Source: Thermoanaerobaculia bacterium
GTDB taxonomy: Bacteria; Acidobacteriota; Thermoanaerobaculia; Multivoradales; J023
Direction: 5' to 3'
Assembly: GCA_028066595.1 (NCBI GenBank)
Contig: JALCBJ010000020.1
Coordinates: 23,628 to 87,627 of the forward strand
DNA length: 64,000 nt
In this document: in pieces, positions 11,932 to 21,046 of the stretch
How the letters are laid out: each line of letters opens with the position of its first letter
Position numbering within the stretch: position 1 is the stretch's first letter
Translations under genes and position numbers: made by a program
The notes under the pieces: model-generated
What the model was told of the DNA's origin: nothing
The model's database searches: none
The model's input: only the letters and a program-made list of their open reading frames with translations

Positions 11932-13061
11932 GTCGTCTTCGCAGCTGGGTCCGCTGGCTCCCGTTGGCCCTGCTTCTGGCCTTCACCGCCCTGGTCCTGG
12001 CGCCGGACGAAGGTGCCGATTCGAGCACCCTGTCGCGTGAGGGCGGCGGTTGGTGGGCACTGTGGTCCTACGCAAAGGCCCGAGGTCTCGATGTGGAACG
12101 GCTCGACCTTCCATTGGATCGAGTCTTCCCGGAAGACGGCGTCGAGACGCGTGCTGGGAGTGGCGTGCTGGTCTTGGGCTTTCCTTGGCAGGTGGGGCAG
12201 CAGCCTGGGGAATCGGATGCAGTAGAGCGCCATCTGAGGGCGGGCGGTACCGTGCTGGTCACGTACCGCCTCGACCAGTTCACCGAGCTGGAGCCCATGT
12301 GGCGCATCCTCGGTGCTGACGGGACTGTGATCTTGCGGTCACCGCCGCCTGCATCGCCTAGGGCGTGGTGGCACTACCGTCACGAGCGCTGGGCGCTGGC
12401 GCCGACGGAAGCCCTTCCCCGCGGCCCGGTCTTGGAGCTGCCCGCGACCTTCGCCGCCCCAGTCGCGCCGCCCTCAGCCCGTGAGCTCTACGTCGCAGAC
12501 GACACGGCTGTCCGAAACGCACCGTTGATCTGGATCCAGGAACGGCTGAAGGGGCGGGTCGTGGTGTTGCCGTCTGATCTCCTGACCAATGCCGAGTTGC
12601 GTCGCTCTGCGAACGCCGATTTCGTAGAGACGTTGATCCGGCATCTGGAAGGTCCTTGGTGGTTCGACGAGTATCACCATGGTCTGGTAGACCCGGCCCT
12701 TTTCGCGGAAGGTGGCGGCCGCGCCTACAGCTGGGATCTGTTGTTGCTTCACCTGGCGCTCGTCTACCTCTTGGGCGCCTGGGCTCTAGGGCGAGGGTTC
12801 GGCGCGGCCTGGAGCGAGCCACCGGCAAGACACGGCTCGGCCTCCAACTTTCTCCGCAGTCTCGGCGCGTTGCACAAGAAGCTTGGCCACCATCGGGACG
12901 CCGCACGCAAGTTGCTCGACCGCAGCCTCGACTATCGGAGGGGAGCCCGCCGCCCTGAAGGACGCGACGTGGAACACTTGCGACGCGAGGCCGACGCGGT
13001 GACTCGCAACGACGAATTCTTGAAGTTTGCCCGCCGGTTGGCGAGCCGTGAAGATGGATGA
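11928..13061 (+). CDS. DUF4350 domain-containing membrane protein
   Basis: 377 residues; GTG at 11928 overlaps the previous stop (GTGA). It begins with a membrane helix (RWLPLALLLAFTALVLAPDE), then a ThuA/GATase-like domain recognisable by GGGWWALWSYAKARGLDVERLD, GVLVLGFPW and ERHLRAGGTVLVTYR, and a second membrane segment near residue 265 (LLLLHLALVYLLGAWALGRGFG). The tail after it (HGSASNFLRSLGALHKKLGH) is the usual cytoplasmic end. In the family the domain is typically placed before MoxR, as here. No enzymatic activity is known. Confidence 0.85.
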   Translation: MSRLRSWVRWLPLALLLAFTALVLAPDEGADSSTLSREGGGWWALWSYAKARGLDVERLDLPLDRVFPEDGVETRAGSGVLVLGFPWQVGQQPGESDAVERHLRAGGTVLVTYRLDQFTELEPMWRILGADGTVILRSPPPASPRAWWHYRHERWALAPTEALPRGPVLELPATFAAPVAPPSARELYVADDTAVRNAPLIWIQERLKGRVVVLPSDLLTNAELRRSANADFVETLIRHLEGPWWFDEYHHGLVDPALFAEGGGRAYSWDLLLLHLALVYLLGAWALGRGFGAAWSEPPARHGSASNFLRSLGALHKKLGHHRDAARKLLDRSLDYRRGARRPEGRDVEHLRREADAVTRNDEFLKFARRLASREDG

Positions 13062-13110
13062 CCGTTCGAACGAATACGAATGAACCCGTGCCTTGTCAGA
13101 GGAGACGGCC

Positions 13111-14106
13111 ATGAGCGAGCCCGCATCGAATGAAACTCGACCACCGAGCACCGACTCGGCGCCGGCAGCCGAGGCCGCTGCAACGCGCCTGCTCGAGGCC
13201 ATGGAGGCCCACGTCCTCGGCCAGCGGGAGGCGTGCGAGCTGCTCCTGGCGACCTATATGGCGCGGGGTCACGCGTTGCTGGAAGGAATTCCCGGGATCG
13301 GCAAGACGCTGCTCGCGCGGACATTTGCCTCCGCGTTGGGTCTGGAGTTCCATCGCGTGCAGTTCACTCCCGACCTGATGCCGACCGACGTGGTCGGTAC
13401 CCATGTCTTCGATCGTGAGGGCGGCAGCTTTCGTCTCGTCGAGGGGCCGATCTTCACCCAGGTGCTGATGGCCGACGAGATCAACCGCACGCCGCCGAAG
13501 ACCCAGTCGGCCTTGCTCGAAGCGATGCAGGAAGGGCAGGTGACGATCGATGGCGACGGCCATACGCTCGACCCGTCGTTCTTCGTCATTGCGACGCAGA
13601 ATCCCGTGGAGCTGGAAGGTACGTATCCGTTGCCGGAAGCCCAGCTCGACCGCTTCCACGCCCGTATCGTCATGTCGCTACCGTCAGCCGAGGCCGAGAT
13701 GGAGCTGTTTCGCCGCGCCGTTCGGGGAAGCGGTGGGCTGGCCTACGAGACGCTCCCAGAGCCTGTGGTCACGGCAGAGGAAGCTGCCGAGCTACGCAGG
13801 GCGTCGGCAAGGGTCCACGTATCGGACGGCCTGCTCGACTATCTGGCGAGGCTCGCTGCCGCGGTGCGCGACTCCGCCCACCTGGAGCTTGCGGTCAGCC
13901 CTCGAGGCGCTTTGGCGCTCCTCGAGACGGCCCGCGCTCTAGCCCTCCTCGACGAACGCGACTACGTGACTCCCGACGATTTCAAGCGTTGCCTCGGTCC
14001 CTGCTGGCGCCACCGCCTGATCCTCAATGCCGAAGCGGAGCTGGAGGGTCATTCGGCCGCGGGTCTGCTGGACACGGTGGCGGCCGACGTCGAGGTGCCG
14101 AAATGA
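13111..14106 (+). CDS. MoxR family AAA+ ATPase
   Basis: 331 residues. The ATG at 13111 is chosen over TTG 13093 because GAGGAGACG lies just upstream of it. Walker A is [14 protein letters not shown], Walker B with the MoxR signature is [23 protein letters not shown], sensor 1 is [26 protein letters not shown]. The C-terminal lid domain follows ([18 protein letters not shown]). MoxR proteins are chaperone-like ATPases that act with VWA/DUF58 partners in maturation of complexes. The DUF58 gene directly downstream is the expected partner. Confidence 0.95.
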   Translation: MSEPASNETRPPSTDSAPAAEAAATRLLEAMEAHVLGQREACELLLATYMARGHALLEGIPGIGKTLLARTFASALGLEFHRVQFTPDLMPTDVVGTHVFDREGGSFRLVEGPIFTQVLMADEINRTPPKTQSALLEAMQEGQVTIDGDGHTLDPSFFVIATQNPVELEGTYPLPEAQLDRFHARIVMSLPSAEAEMELFRRAVRGSGGLAYETLPEPVVTAEEAAELRRASARVHVSDGLLDYLARLAAAVRDSAHLELAVSPRGALALLETARALALLDERDYVTPDDFKRCLGPCWRHRLILNAEAELEGHSAAGLLDTVAADVEVPK

Positions 14107-15501
14107 TTGTCGGTTCGAGCTCGATCGCGAGTCGGATCTGACCTCATGCCCACGGGACGTCTTCTGCTGATACTGGGTGCCGCCACACTCCTGGTCGTCG
14201 CAGGCATCGTCGAATCGGTGCTCGCCTGGGGGGTGCTGGGTTTCGATGCGTTGCTGCTCGCTGCGTTCGGAGTCGATCTGTGGCGTGCGAGCCGTTTTCG
14301 CCTGCGGGCCGAACGGGAGTGGCCGAGCCTTCTGTCCCAGAGTGCAGATTCGGAGGTCGCCGTCCGCGTCTACGGCTCGGGCCAGGGTAGGACCCTACGG
14401 ATACAGCTACGCGACGTCCTCCACCCCGCTCTGTCCAACGCACCTCGCCGCACCCGGCTGGTGCTCTCGGCGGAGACACCCGAGGTCACCTGGCGCTACC
14501 GCATCATTCCGCGTCGCCGGGGGGAAGCGCTGGCAGGAGCATTGATGGCGCGTGTCGAGGGTCCCTGGCGTCTCGCCCGCCACCAGCGCCAGCTGCTCGC
14601 GCCGGAGTCTCGACGCGTCTATCCCCAAGTACGCTGGGAGGGAAAAGTAGGGCATTTGCTCCTGCTTGCCCACCGGCGGTCGTTGGGGAGCCATCCGCAG
14701 CGGCTCCAAGGACTGGGGACAGAGCCCTATGCTCTGCGCGAATATCTCCCGGGCGATCCGCTGAATCGGATCCAGTGGAAGGCATCTGCGCGACACGGCC
14801 GCCTTGTTTCGCGGGAGGACACCTGGGAGCGTGGTGCACGATTGCTGGTGTTGCTCGACTGCGCCAGGTCGATGTCCGGGATGGCGGAGACGAGCTGGTC
14901 CGAACAGGCGGTCCAGCGCTCGAAACTAGACCACGCTCTGGCCGCGGCCCTGGCCTTGGTGCGAGTAGCGGCTGCACGTGGAGATCGCGTGACGCTGGCA
15001 GCGTTCTCCGATCGCGTAGAGCGCACCGTACGGGTCCATGGCGGCCAGAAGAGCCTGCAGGCCGCGTACACCAGCATCTATGACCTCGGCGCACGTCGCG
15101 TCGAGCCAGCTTTTGACGTAGCAGCCGAGGTAGCGGTCGGTCTCGAGAGCCGTCGTTCCACCGTCGTTCTCTTCACCTCCGTCGTGGATCTGGCAGCTGC
15201 CGAGCTGTTGCGACGTTCGGTGCTGCGGCTCGAACGCCTCCATCGTCCGATCCTCATCAATCTCCAGGATCCCGAGCTGGTGGCTCTGGCGGAGGATGCA
15301 CCCCGAAGCACCGAGGAAGCTTTTGCTCAGTCCGCTGCGCTGGAGATCTTGCTCAGTGGACGGCGGCTCGCGACCCGGCTGCGCCATGCCGGGGTCCGTG
15401 TCGTCTCGACGTCGGCAGACCGGCTCGCCTTGGAAGCTCTGGAGGCCTATCTCGCCATGTTCGGTGGCGTCGGAAGGCAATCGGGACGGCGGGCGGCCTG
15501 A
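14107..15501 (+). CDS. DUF58 domain-containing protein
   Basis: 464 residues from TTG 14107, which abuts the MoxR stop and has GAGGTG upstream; ATG 14146 is the alternative start. Two adjacent membrane helices open the protein (RLLLILGAATLLVVAGIV and LGFDALLLAAFGVDLW). The DUF58 signature is LREYLPGDPLNRIQWKASAR followed by a VWA-like domain with LLVLLDCARSM (a degenerate DxSxS) and DHALAAALALVRVAAARGDRV. DUF58 proteins pair with MoxR ATPases. It closes the operon begun by the RDD gene at 8591; the next gene is convergent. Confidence 0.92.
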   Translation: MSVRARSRVGSDLMPTGRLLLILGAATLLVVAGIVESVLAWGVLGFDALLLAAFGVDLWRASRFRLRAEREWPSLLSQSADSEVAVRVYGSGQGRTLRIQLRDVLHPALSNAPRRTRLVLSAETPEVTWRYRIIPRRRGEALAGALMARVEGPWRLARHQRQLLAPESRRVYPQVRWEGKVGHLLLLAHRRSLGSHPQRLQGLGTEPYALREYLPGDPLNRIQWKASARHGRLVSREDTWERGARLLVLLDCARSMSGMAETSWSEQAVQRSKLDHALAAALALVRVAAARGDRVTLAAFSDRVERTVRVHGGQKSLQAAYTSIYDLGARRVEPAFDVAAEVAVGLESRRSTVVLFTSVVDLAAAELLRRSVLRLERLHRPILINLQDPELVALAEDAPRSTEEAFAQSAALEILLSGRRLATRLRHAGVRVVSTSADRLALEALEAYLAMFGGVGRQSGRRAA

Positions 15502-15524
15502 CGTCGAACGAAGGCCGGGGACGC

Positions 15525-16469
15525 CTACGTATCTTCGTCGAGCTTTGCTCTCGGATGAGCCTCGCGATAGACGCGCAGCAGCCGGTCTACGTCGACATGG
15601 GTGTACTTCTGTGTGGTGGCCAGGGAGCTGTGGCCCAACAGCTCTTGGATCGTACGCAGGTCAGCACCCTCTTCGAGCAAGTGGGTAGCGAACGTGTGCC
15701 GCAGAGTGTGGGGATGAACGCCGTCCGGCACGCCCGCCGCTGACGTTTGACGGTCGAGGATGCGGCGAACCGAGCGATCGGTGAGACGGCCGCCCCGATG
15801 ATTCAGGAAGACAGGCGATTCCTCGTCTTTGGCAAGCGGGTCGTTGGCCCGAACGGCGTCCCAGTGGTGCCACCATGCACGGAGCGTTTCAGCGGCGGGC
15901 CGGCCGAAAGGCACCATACGCTCCTTGCCACCTTTTCCGAAGACCCGTAGGACGCGCGCTCCGAGGTCGATGTCGTCCCAGTCGAGGCTCACGAGCTCTC
16001 CGACGCGCAGACCCGCGGCGTAGAGCAACTCTGCCATCGCCCGATCGCGATCGGCCAGCGGACCATCTCGCGTCTCTGCCTCGATGAGCTCTTCGACCTC
16101 GCCGGGACGTAAATGGCGCGGCAGGCGTTTCTCGTGCTTCGGAGTCTTCACCCTCGCTGCCGGATTCTCTTGCAGCCGCCCGTCCCGGCACGCCCAGCGC
16201 AAGGCCGACCGAAGCGTCGACAGGCAGCGCCCTTGGCTGCGCCGCGAGAGGCCCTCCCGGGTCATCCAGGCGAGAAATGCTCGCACCGTCTTCGTATCGA
16301 TGTCGGCTGCGTCGATGCGACCCTCCGGCTGGCCCAGGTACTCCCCGACGAAACGTCGAAAGCGCTCGAGGTCTCCGGCGTAGGCCCGTTGGGTGTGCGC
16401 GGACAGGCCGCGTTCATAGCCCACATACTCGAGGTACTCGCCGATCAGATCGGTCAGCGGCGCTCTCAT
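15525..16469 (-). CDS. xerC: Tyrosine recombinase XerC/XerD-type
   Basis: 314 residues, normal for Xer recombinases. The N-terminal SAM-like DNA-binding domain has YLEYVGYERGLSAHTQRAYAGDL. The catalytic set is complete: Arg in AAGLRVGELVSLDW, Lys in FGKGGKERMVPFG, HxxR in HPHTLRHTFATHLL, His in ELLGHSSLATTQ and the Tyr nucleophile in KYTHVD. Xer proteins resolve chromosome dimers at dif. No integrase-type neighbours, phage genes or attachment repeats are seen, so a housekeeping role is more likely than a mobile one. XerC versus XerD cannot be settled here. Confidence 0.9.
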   Translation of the reverse strand: MRAPLTDLIGEYLEYVGYERGLSAHTQRAYAGDLERFRRFVGEYLGQPEGRIDAADIDTKTVRAFLAWMTREGLSRRSQGRCLSTLRSALRWACRDGRLQENPAARVKTPKHEKRLPRHLRPGEVEELIEAETRDGPLADRDRAMAELLYAAGLRVGELVSLDWDDIDLGARVLRVFGKGGKERMVPFGRPAAETLRAWWHHWDAVRANDPLAKDEESPVFLNHRGGRLTDRSVRRILDRQTSAAGVPDGVHPHTLRHTFATHLLEEGADLRTIQELLGHSSLATTQKYTHVDVDRLLRVYREAHPRAKLDEDT

Positions 16470-16517
16470 CTCCGGGGCCTCGCGCGCCGCCCGGTCATAC
16501 TCGCCACGCCCCGATCC

Positions 16518-17171
16518 TCAGTCCGGGTCCACGATCCCCGACCGTAGCGCGTAGCTGACCACCTGTGCTCGGTTGTTCAGATGGAACTTGTCGAGGATGT
16601 TGCGGACGTGGAACTTGACCGTGTTCTCCGAAACGCCCAGTTTGCTCGACAAATCGCGGTTGGAGGTGACGCCTTGCACCATCCATTCGAGCACGTCCAT
16701 CTCCCGGGCCGTCAAGGCATCGGGGTCGTGCTCCTTGGGCTTTGGAGTCTTGGGATTGGCGAATTCCGTCAGCAGTTTCTTCGCCAAGAGTGGAGTCAGC
16801 GCCGGCTCGCCTCGGGCGACACCCTCGAGCAGGTGGATGAAGTCGCCCGATTCGAGATCCTTCATCACATAGCCTTCGGCGCCGGCTCGGATCGCTTCGA
16901 AGAGGTCGGCATCGTCGGTGGAGGCGGTCAGGATCACCACTTTCACCTTCTCCAAGCTCTCGTCGGCGCCGAGAATCCGGGTAGCCGAAAGGCCATCCAT
17001 CTCGGGCATTGAGAGGTCCATCAGCACGACGTCGGGTCGCAAGCTGCGGGTCATCTCGACGGCTTCCCGGCCGTTGCCGGCCACACCCACGACATCGAGG
17101 CCATTCGATTCGAGCAAACTCTTCAGACTGTCGCGAAACAGCGTGTGGTCGTCTGCTATGAGGAGGCGCAT
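16518..17171 (-). CDS. NarL/FixJ-type response regulator (receiver plus LuxR HTH)
   Basis: 217 residues. The receiver domain has the acidic pair in LLIADDHTLFRDSL, the phosphoacceptor Asp52 in VVLMDLSMPEMDG, a Thr in VVILTAS and Lys104 in YVMKDLES, so phosphorylation should be functional. The C-terminal LuxR helix-turn-helix reads LTAREMDVLEWMVQGVTSNRDLSSKLGVSENTVKFHVRNI in two overlapping stretches (about residues 153-192). No histidine kinase lies beside it, so it is an orphan in this window. The start codon sits at the edge of a tandem 16-bp duplication that supplies two copies of GGAG. Confidence 0.95.
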   Translation of the reverse strand: MRLLIADDHTLFRDSLKSLLESNGLDVVGVAGNGREAVEMTRSLRPDVVLMDLSMPEMDGLSATRILGADESLEKVKVVILTASTDDADLFEAIRAGAEGYVMKDLESGDFIHLLEGVARGEPALTPLLAKKLLTEFANPKTPKPKEHDPDALTAREMDVLEWMVQGVTSNRDLSSKLGVSENTVKFHVRNILDKFHLNNRAQVVSYALRSGIVDPD

Positions 17172-17202
17172 GGATACGTGGTCTCCTGGATACGTGGTCT
17201 CC
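17171..17202 (-). repeat. Tandem duplication of a 16-bp unit at the response-regulator ribosome site
   Basis: The unit TGGATACGTGGTCTCC occurs twice head to tail with no mismatch (17171-17186 and 17187-17202). On the coding strand each copy reads GGAGACCACGTATCCA, so the Shine-Dalgarno-like GGAG is duplicated, 11 nt and 27 nt before the ATG. A slippage-prone repeat there could vary expression. Confidence 0.8.
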
Positions 17203-17331
17203 GCGACACATCGGACAGACCAAAAAGCGCGGGCTCTATCCTGAACAAGGAAGCGATCAGCGAAAGAAGATGCCTGTGCCTATCCTACCCTCCCTTGCCT
17301 CCCAGCCGCGGAAGCCCCACAATCGGGCACC

Positions 17332-18087
17332 ATGAGCTGGGTTCGTTTTCTCGAGGTGCCTCTGCGCGAGCTGGGTCAAGTGACCTTGGTGCTCGGCAGG
17401 GTACTGGCGTGGACACCGCGGCCGCCCTACGATGTCGGACAATTGCTCCAACAGATGGTGCGGGTAGGTATCGCATCGGTGCCCGTGGTCCTCTTGACGG
17501 CTCTGTTCACCGGCATGGTGATGGCTCTGCAGATCTTCACCGTGCTGTCGCGTTTTGGCGCCGAAGGCTACGTCGGTTCGATCGTTGGACTGGCCATGGT
17601 GCGTGAGCTGGCGGCGGTGCTCGGAGCGCTGATGATCGCGGGGCGTTGTGCATCGGCCATGGGTGCTGAGCTTGGAACCATGCGAGTGACGGAGCAGATC
17701 GACGCCCTCGAAGTCCTGGCCACCGATCCGATCCACTACCTCGTGGTACCGCGGGTCTGGGCCACTACGATCATGTTGCCTCTCCTGATCGCCCTGGCCG
17801 ACGCGGTCGGCATCTTCGGGGGGTACTTCGTTTCGGTGATCGTCATGGGTGCCAATCCCGTGACCTACATGGAGACGACGTTCCAGTACATGGAGCTCGA
17901 CGATCTGACGTCGGGGTTGATCAAGGCTGCGGTGTTCGGTCTCCTGCTCTCGGTGGTGGGTTGTGCGAAGGGTTACTACACCTCCGGAGGTGCCGAGGGA
18001 GTGGGACGCGCCACCACACAGGCGGTGGTGACGGCTTCGATCTTCATCCTGGTTTCCAACTTTTTCCTCACGAAGCTGATGTTTTGA
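17332..18087 (+). CDS. mlaE: MlaE-type ABC transporter permease
   Basis: 251 residues, standard length. Membrane segments include PVVLLTALFTGMVMALQIF, LAMVRELAAVLGALMIAGR and GLLLSVVGCAKGYYTSGGAEGVGRAT; the family loop ELGTMRVTEQIDALEVLATDP is intact. In the Mla system the MlaE permease and MlaF ATPase move phospholipids between inner and outer membranes with the substrate-binding MlaD (MCE) protein. The ATPase gene overlaps its stop, but no MCE-domain gene follows. Confidence 0.92.
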   Translation: MSWVRFLEVPLRELGQVTLVLGRVLAWTPRPPYDVGQLLQQMVRVGIASVPVVLLTALFTGMVMALQIFTVLSRFGAEGYVGSIVGLAMVRELAAVLGALMIAGRCASAMGAELGTMRVTEQIDALEVLATDPIHYLVVPRVWATTIMLPLLIALADAVGIFGGYFVSVIVMGANPVTYMETTFQYMELDDLTSGLIKAAVFGLLLSVVGCAKGYYTSGGAEGVGRATTQAVVTASIFILVSNFFLTKLMF

Positions 18088-18866
18088 TGGCCGTGCCTTC
18101 TCACCGTAGCGAGATCAAAATCCACGTGCGTGAGCTCCGCAAGTCCTTCGGCGCGAAGGAGGTGTTGCGCGGTGTCGATCTCGACGTACGCGCCGGTGAG
18201 TCCCTGGTGATTCTGGGAGGCTCGGGGACGGGTAAGAGCGTTCTGCTGAAGCACCTGATCGGGCTGCTGCATCCCGATGCAGGCAAAGTCGAGGTCGATG
18301 GTGTCGACCTGTCGACCCTGGACCATGCCGAGCTCATCGACTTCCGTCGACGCTACGGCATGTCGTTTCAGGAAGGTGCCCTCTTCGATTCCATGACGGT
18401 GCACGACAACATCGCGTTTCCACTCCGCCGGAGTCGCCCCAAGCGCTCTCGCCGAGAGATCGACACACGCGTCGCGGATTGTCTCGACCTGGTGGGTCTC
18501 GAGGGTCAGGGCCCGAAGATGCCGTCGGAGCTCTCCGGCGGTATGCGCCGTCGTGTCGGCTTTGCCCGGGCTATCGCGCTCGAACCCGACATCCTCCTGT
18601 TCGACGAGCCGACCACGGGACTCGATCCGGTGATGACCGCCGTCATCGACGATGTGATCTTGCATCTCAAGGAGAGCCTCGGTTCGACCTCGGTCACCAT
18701 CACACACGATCTGAACAGCGCCTTTCGAATCGCCGATCGGATCGCCATGATCCATCGAGGAACGATCCTCGCGATCGATGAGCCCGAGGCGTTCCGCAGC
18801 ACCGAGGATCCCCGGATTCGCCAGTTTCTCGACGGTCGCGCTCAGGGTCCCCTCACCGACACATAG
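18087..18866 (+). CDS. mlaF: MlaF-type ABC transporter ATP-binding protein
   Basis: 259 residues. The ATG at 18087 overlaps the MlaE stop by one base, so an earlier in-frame start inside mlaE is rejected. Walker A is ILGGSGTGKSVLLKHL, the Q-loop lies in GMSFQEGALFDSMTV, the signature is LSGGMRRRVGFARAI, and Walker B is ILLFDEPTTGLDP with the switch His in TITHDLN. SFQEGALFDSMTV is typical of the Mla/Ttg2A ATPases. It energises the MlaE permease at the inner membrane. Confidence 0.93.
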   Translation: MAVPSHRSEIKIHVRELRKSFGAKEVLRGVDLDVRAGESLVILGGSGTGKSVLLKHLIGLLHPDAGKVEVDGVDLSTLDHAELIDFRRRYGMSFQEGALFDSMTVHDNIAFPLRRSRPKRSRREIDTRVADCLDLVGLEGQGPKMPSELSGGMRRRVGFARAIALEPDILLFDEPTTGLDPVMTAVIDDVILHLKESLGSTSVTITHDLNSAFRIADRIAMIHRGTILAIDEPEAFRSTEDPRIRQFLDGRAQGPLTDT

Positions 18867-18911
18867 AGGCGATCGGCTCTCACGTAAGGGACCGATATAC
18901 TCGTCGCCACC

Positions 18912-19469
18912 ATGGCTAGACGACCCGCCCACTTCGGTACGGCGCAGATCAAGAAGCGGGAGCCGGTGCGCCCTCTCATGGTTCTCCTCCTGATCGCAGC
19001 CGGAGGCATTCTTCTCTATCTCTGGCTGCAGGAAGACGCTGTCGACCCTGTGGTGTCGGTCGCGGAGGAAACGTCCGAGGCAGAGGAGACAGCTCCGGCG
19101 TCCCGCCCCACGGCGTCCGCAGTACCGATGCCTGCCCCCGTCGATGACGCCGCCGACTGGTGGTATGGCGTGGAGAGCACGATCTACAACGCCTTGCAGA
19201 GTGTGGACGATGCCAGGGACGGTCACTGTACGAGCCTGGAGTTCGCCGTTTCCGACCTGGGCACCGTTGGGTCCAGACCGGAACAGGAGATCCGCGACTC
19301 GTTCTCCGCTCTGGTCGCGGCCTTGGATGACACTCTGGCGGCCTGCCGGAACGGAGACGGTTCGGCGGTCGATCGCGCTGTGGGTGCGGCACGCGGACGT
19401 TTGCGGACACTTCTGGGCGCTTTGGAACGGCAGGATGTGCCGCCTTCGACTCTGCTGACGGACATCTGA
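18912..19469 (+). CDS. Single-pass membrane protein, unknown
   Basis: 185 residues starting MARRPAHFG, 45 nt after mlaF. A basic N-terminus is followed by one hydrophobic helix (PLMVLLLIAAGGILLYLWL, about residues 22-40), an acidic and Pro/Ala-rich linker, then a helical domain with two Cys (DGHCTSLEF, LAACRNGDG). It occupies the place where an MCE-domain protein is expected, but no MCE motif is present. Topology suggests the C-terminal domain faces the periplasm. No known family was recognised. Confidence 0.7.
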   Translation: MARRPAHFGTAQIKKREPVRPLMVLLLIAAGGILLYLWLQEDAVDPVVSVAEETSEAEETAPASRPTASAVPMPAPVDDAADWWYGVESTIYNALQSVDDARDGHCTSLEFAVSDLGTVGSRPEQEIRDSFSALVAALDDTLAACRNGDGSAVDRAVGAARGRLRTLLGALERQDVPPSTLLTDI

Positions 19470-19667
19470 GCCGGACTGAGAACCGACCTTTAGCGAGCAC
19501 GCACCTGGATCTTGGTGCCTTCGGCGGCCAGGACGCTGTCTCGTGCCTCCAGCGCGTCCATTCCTCTGGCTCTTCGGATAGCTCACCTCGTCGCTGATGT
19601 GAATGTCGTGGCCAGGGACGGAAGATTCTCAAGCTGAGGCTTTCTTCCGATCAGAGATTTTGAAATA

Positions 19668-20804
19668 ATGGGAGTTATGAGCAAGGATATCTCTGAAAAT
19701 CGCAAATATGAGAAGAATAGCGAAACGGCCGTCGAGCGCCAGCGAGCCCGCGAGCGAATGCGCTACGTCGCGCCCGGGACGGCGGGAAAGGTACTCACGC
19801 ACCATCGATATTGGACCGTACAGTTCCTAGAGTTGTATCTGGAGCGCTGCGACGAGATCGCCTTTGACGTGCCGGCCGACGCCTACCTGCTGGCACAACA
19901 TGCTCCCGAGGTGGCGAGGAGGACTCGAGTTGGTCCCGAGGCCCGGGAGTTCGACACTCCACTCGACAAGCTGAGCGGGATCGTCATGGCGCTGGCGGTG
20001 AAAGGTAGCTGCTGCCGCGCACACGAGGAGCTGGCCGAGGCAGCGTTGTGTTTTCGGCGTGCCTTCGAGGGAGTTCGCGGTCGAACTGCGTCCACCTCCG
20101 TCATGGCCGAGCTCCATCGCCGGTATGCTGCGTTGCTCGCTGTCGGCCGAGAACAGGAAACCGCCCTCCAGCATCTCGAGCAGAGCCTCACGCTCGCGGA
20201 CCAGGCAGGAGATCGAGACGCTGCCGCCGACGGCCTTGCCCTGCGTGGCTACTTGCAAAGCGAGGCGCGACCTGCAGAAGCTGTTCTCGACTTCATACAG
20301 GCATCACGGTTGGCAGATCTTCGCTCGCGGCGGGGCGAGCGGACTGCACAGGCGGCGCTCTACAATCTGATCGCTACGCTCGCGATGGATTCCGTCGGCC
20401 TTCGAGACCAGGAGACAGCATTGAAGCTTCTCCAAGGCTTGAAGGACCATCTCAAAGGGACTCCAACGAGCGTTCGGAAGATGAAGGTACTTTGGATCGA
20501 GGGTCTGATTCTGGCGAACCTAAAGATCGATCGGCACGCCGAACGCCAGCTGATGAAGGCCCGCAGCGGATTCGAAAAACTCCGGCAGCCAGTCGACTTT
20601 GGCGTGGTCTCCATGGATCTCGCCAAGTTCCATCTGAGTCGAGGAGCTGAGGCTGCTTGCCGTTCCCTGGCTTCGGAGACTTGGGACACACTGAAACGAC
20701 TCGGTCCTGATCCGGAACAATTGGAGATCATTCGGATCTGGTGCGAGAAGGGGGCGACGGTGCACGGCACCGATCGAGCGCGCCGAGCACTTCTCGACCG
20801 ATGA
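19668..20804 (+). CDS. Helical-repeat (TPR-like) cytoplasmic protein, unknown
   Basis: 378 residues; ATG 19677 (MSKDISENRK) is an equally possible start. The N-terminal part is basic and charged, then a conserved-looking block LTHHRYWTVQFLELYLERCDEIAFDVPADAYLLAQHAPEVA. From about residue 110 the protein is built of paired helices of TPR type: RAHEELAEAALCFRRAFEGV, ETALQHLEQSLTLADQAGD, AVLDFIQASRLADL, ETALKLLQGLKDHL, HAERQLMKARSGFEKLRQ. No catalytic motif, signal or membrane segment. Length and architecture resemble RRNPP-type sensors such as Rap, but the N-terminal output domain is not recognisable. A small secreted protein gene lies just downstream on the other strand. Confidence 0.7.
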   Translation: MGVMSKDISENRKYEKNSETAVERQRARERMRYVAPGTAGKVLTHHRYWTVQFLELYLERCDEIAFDVPADAYLLAQHAPEVARRTRVGPEAREFDTPLDKLSGIVMALAVKGSCCRAHEELAEAALCFRRAFEGVRGRTASTSVMAELHRRYAALLAVGREQETALQHLEQSLTLADQAGDRDAAADGLALRGYLQSEARPAEAVLDFIQASRLADLRSRRGERTAQAALYNLIATLAMDSVGLRDQETALKLLQGLKDHLKGTPTSVRKMKVLWIEGLILANLKIDRHAERQLMKARSGFEKLRQPVDFGVVSMDLAKFHLSRGAEAACRSLASETWDTLKRLGPDPEQLEIIRIWCEKGATVHGTDRARRALLDR

Positions 20805-21015
20805 CAAACCGGCACCGGGAACAGGAGAGCTTCGTCGGTTCGATACCGGCAGCCGTCTCCTGCACCCAGGCGCCAGTGCGATGTTGACTAGAAACAACCA
20901 ACCGGGTTCGAGATGACGAGGACCTGACAAGGCGCGCGACGAGGAATAGCAGCGCTATCCGAGGAGGCGCGACACTGCCAGGGCCTCGAGATGCCCTGAG
21001 TTGGTGGATGGGATC

Positions 21016-21046
21016 AACCAACACCGCGCAAGGACAGAGGTTGGTT
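21016..21046. repeat. Inverted repeat AACCAAC/GTTGGTT at the end of the small secreted gene
   Basis: AACCAAC (21016-21022) pairs with GTTGGTT (21040-21046), 17-nt loop, immediately 3' of the small secreted gene on the minus strand and between two convergent genes. There is no T-run, so a rho-independent terminator is doubtful. Similar CAACCAACC words recur at about 20893 and 21520. Confidence 0.3.

Noticed and set aside
15525..16469. Xer recombinase as sign of a mobile element
   Set aside because: No excisionase, phage gene or attachment repeat is next to it; the DUF58 operon and response regulator flank it with normal composition.
17976..19586. 536-codon minus-strand frame opposite mlaF and the anchored protein
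   Set aside because: mlaF on the plus strand has all ABC motifs; the antisense translation is low-complexity and has no motif.
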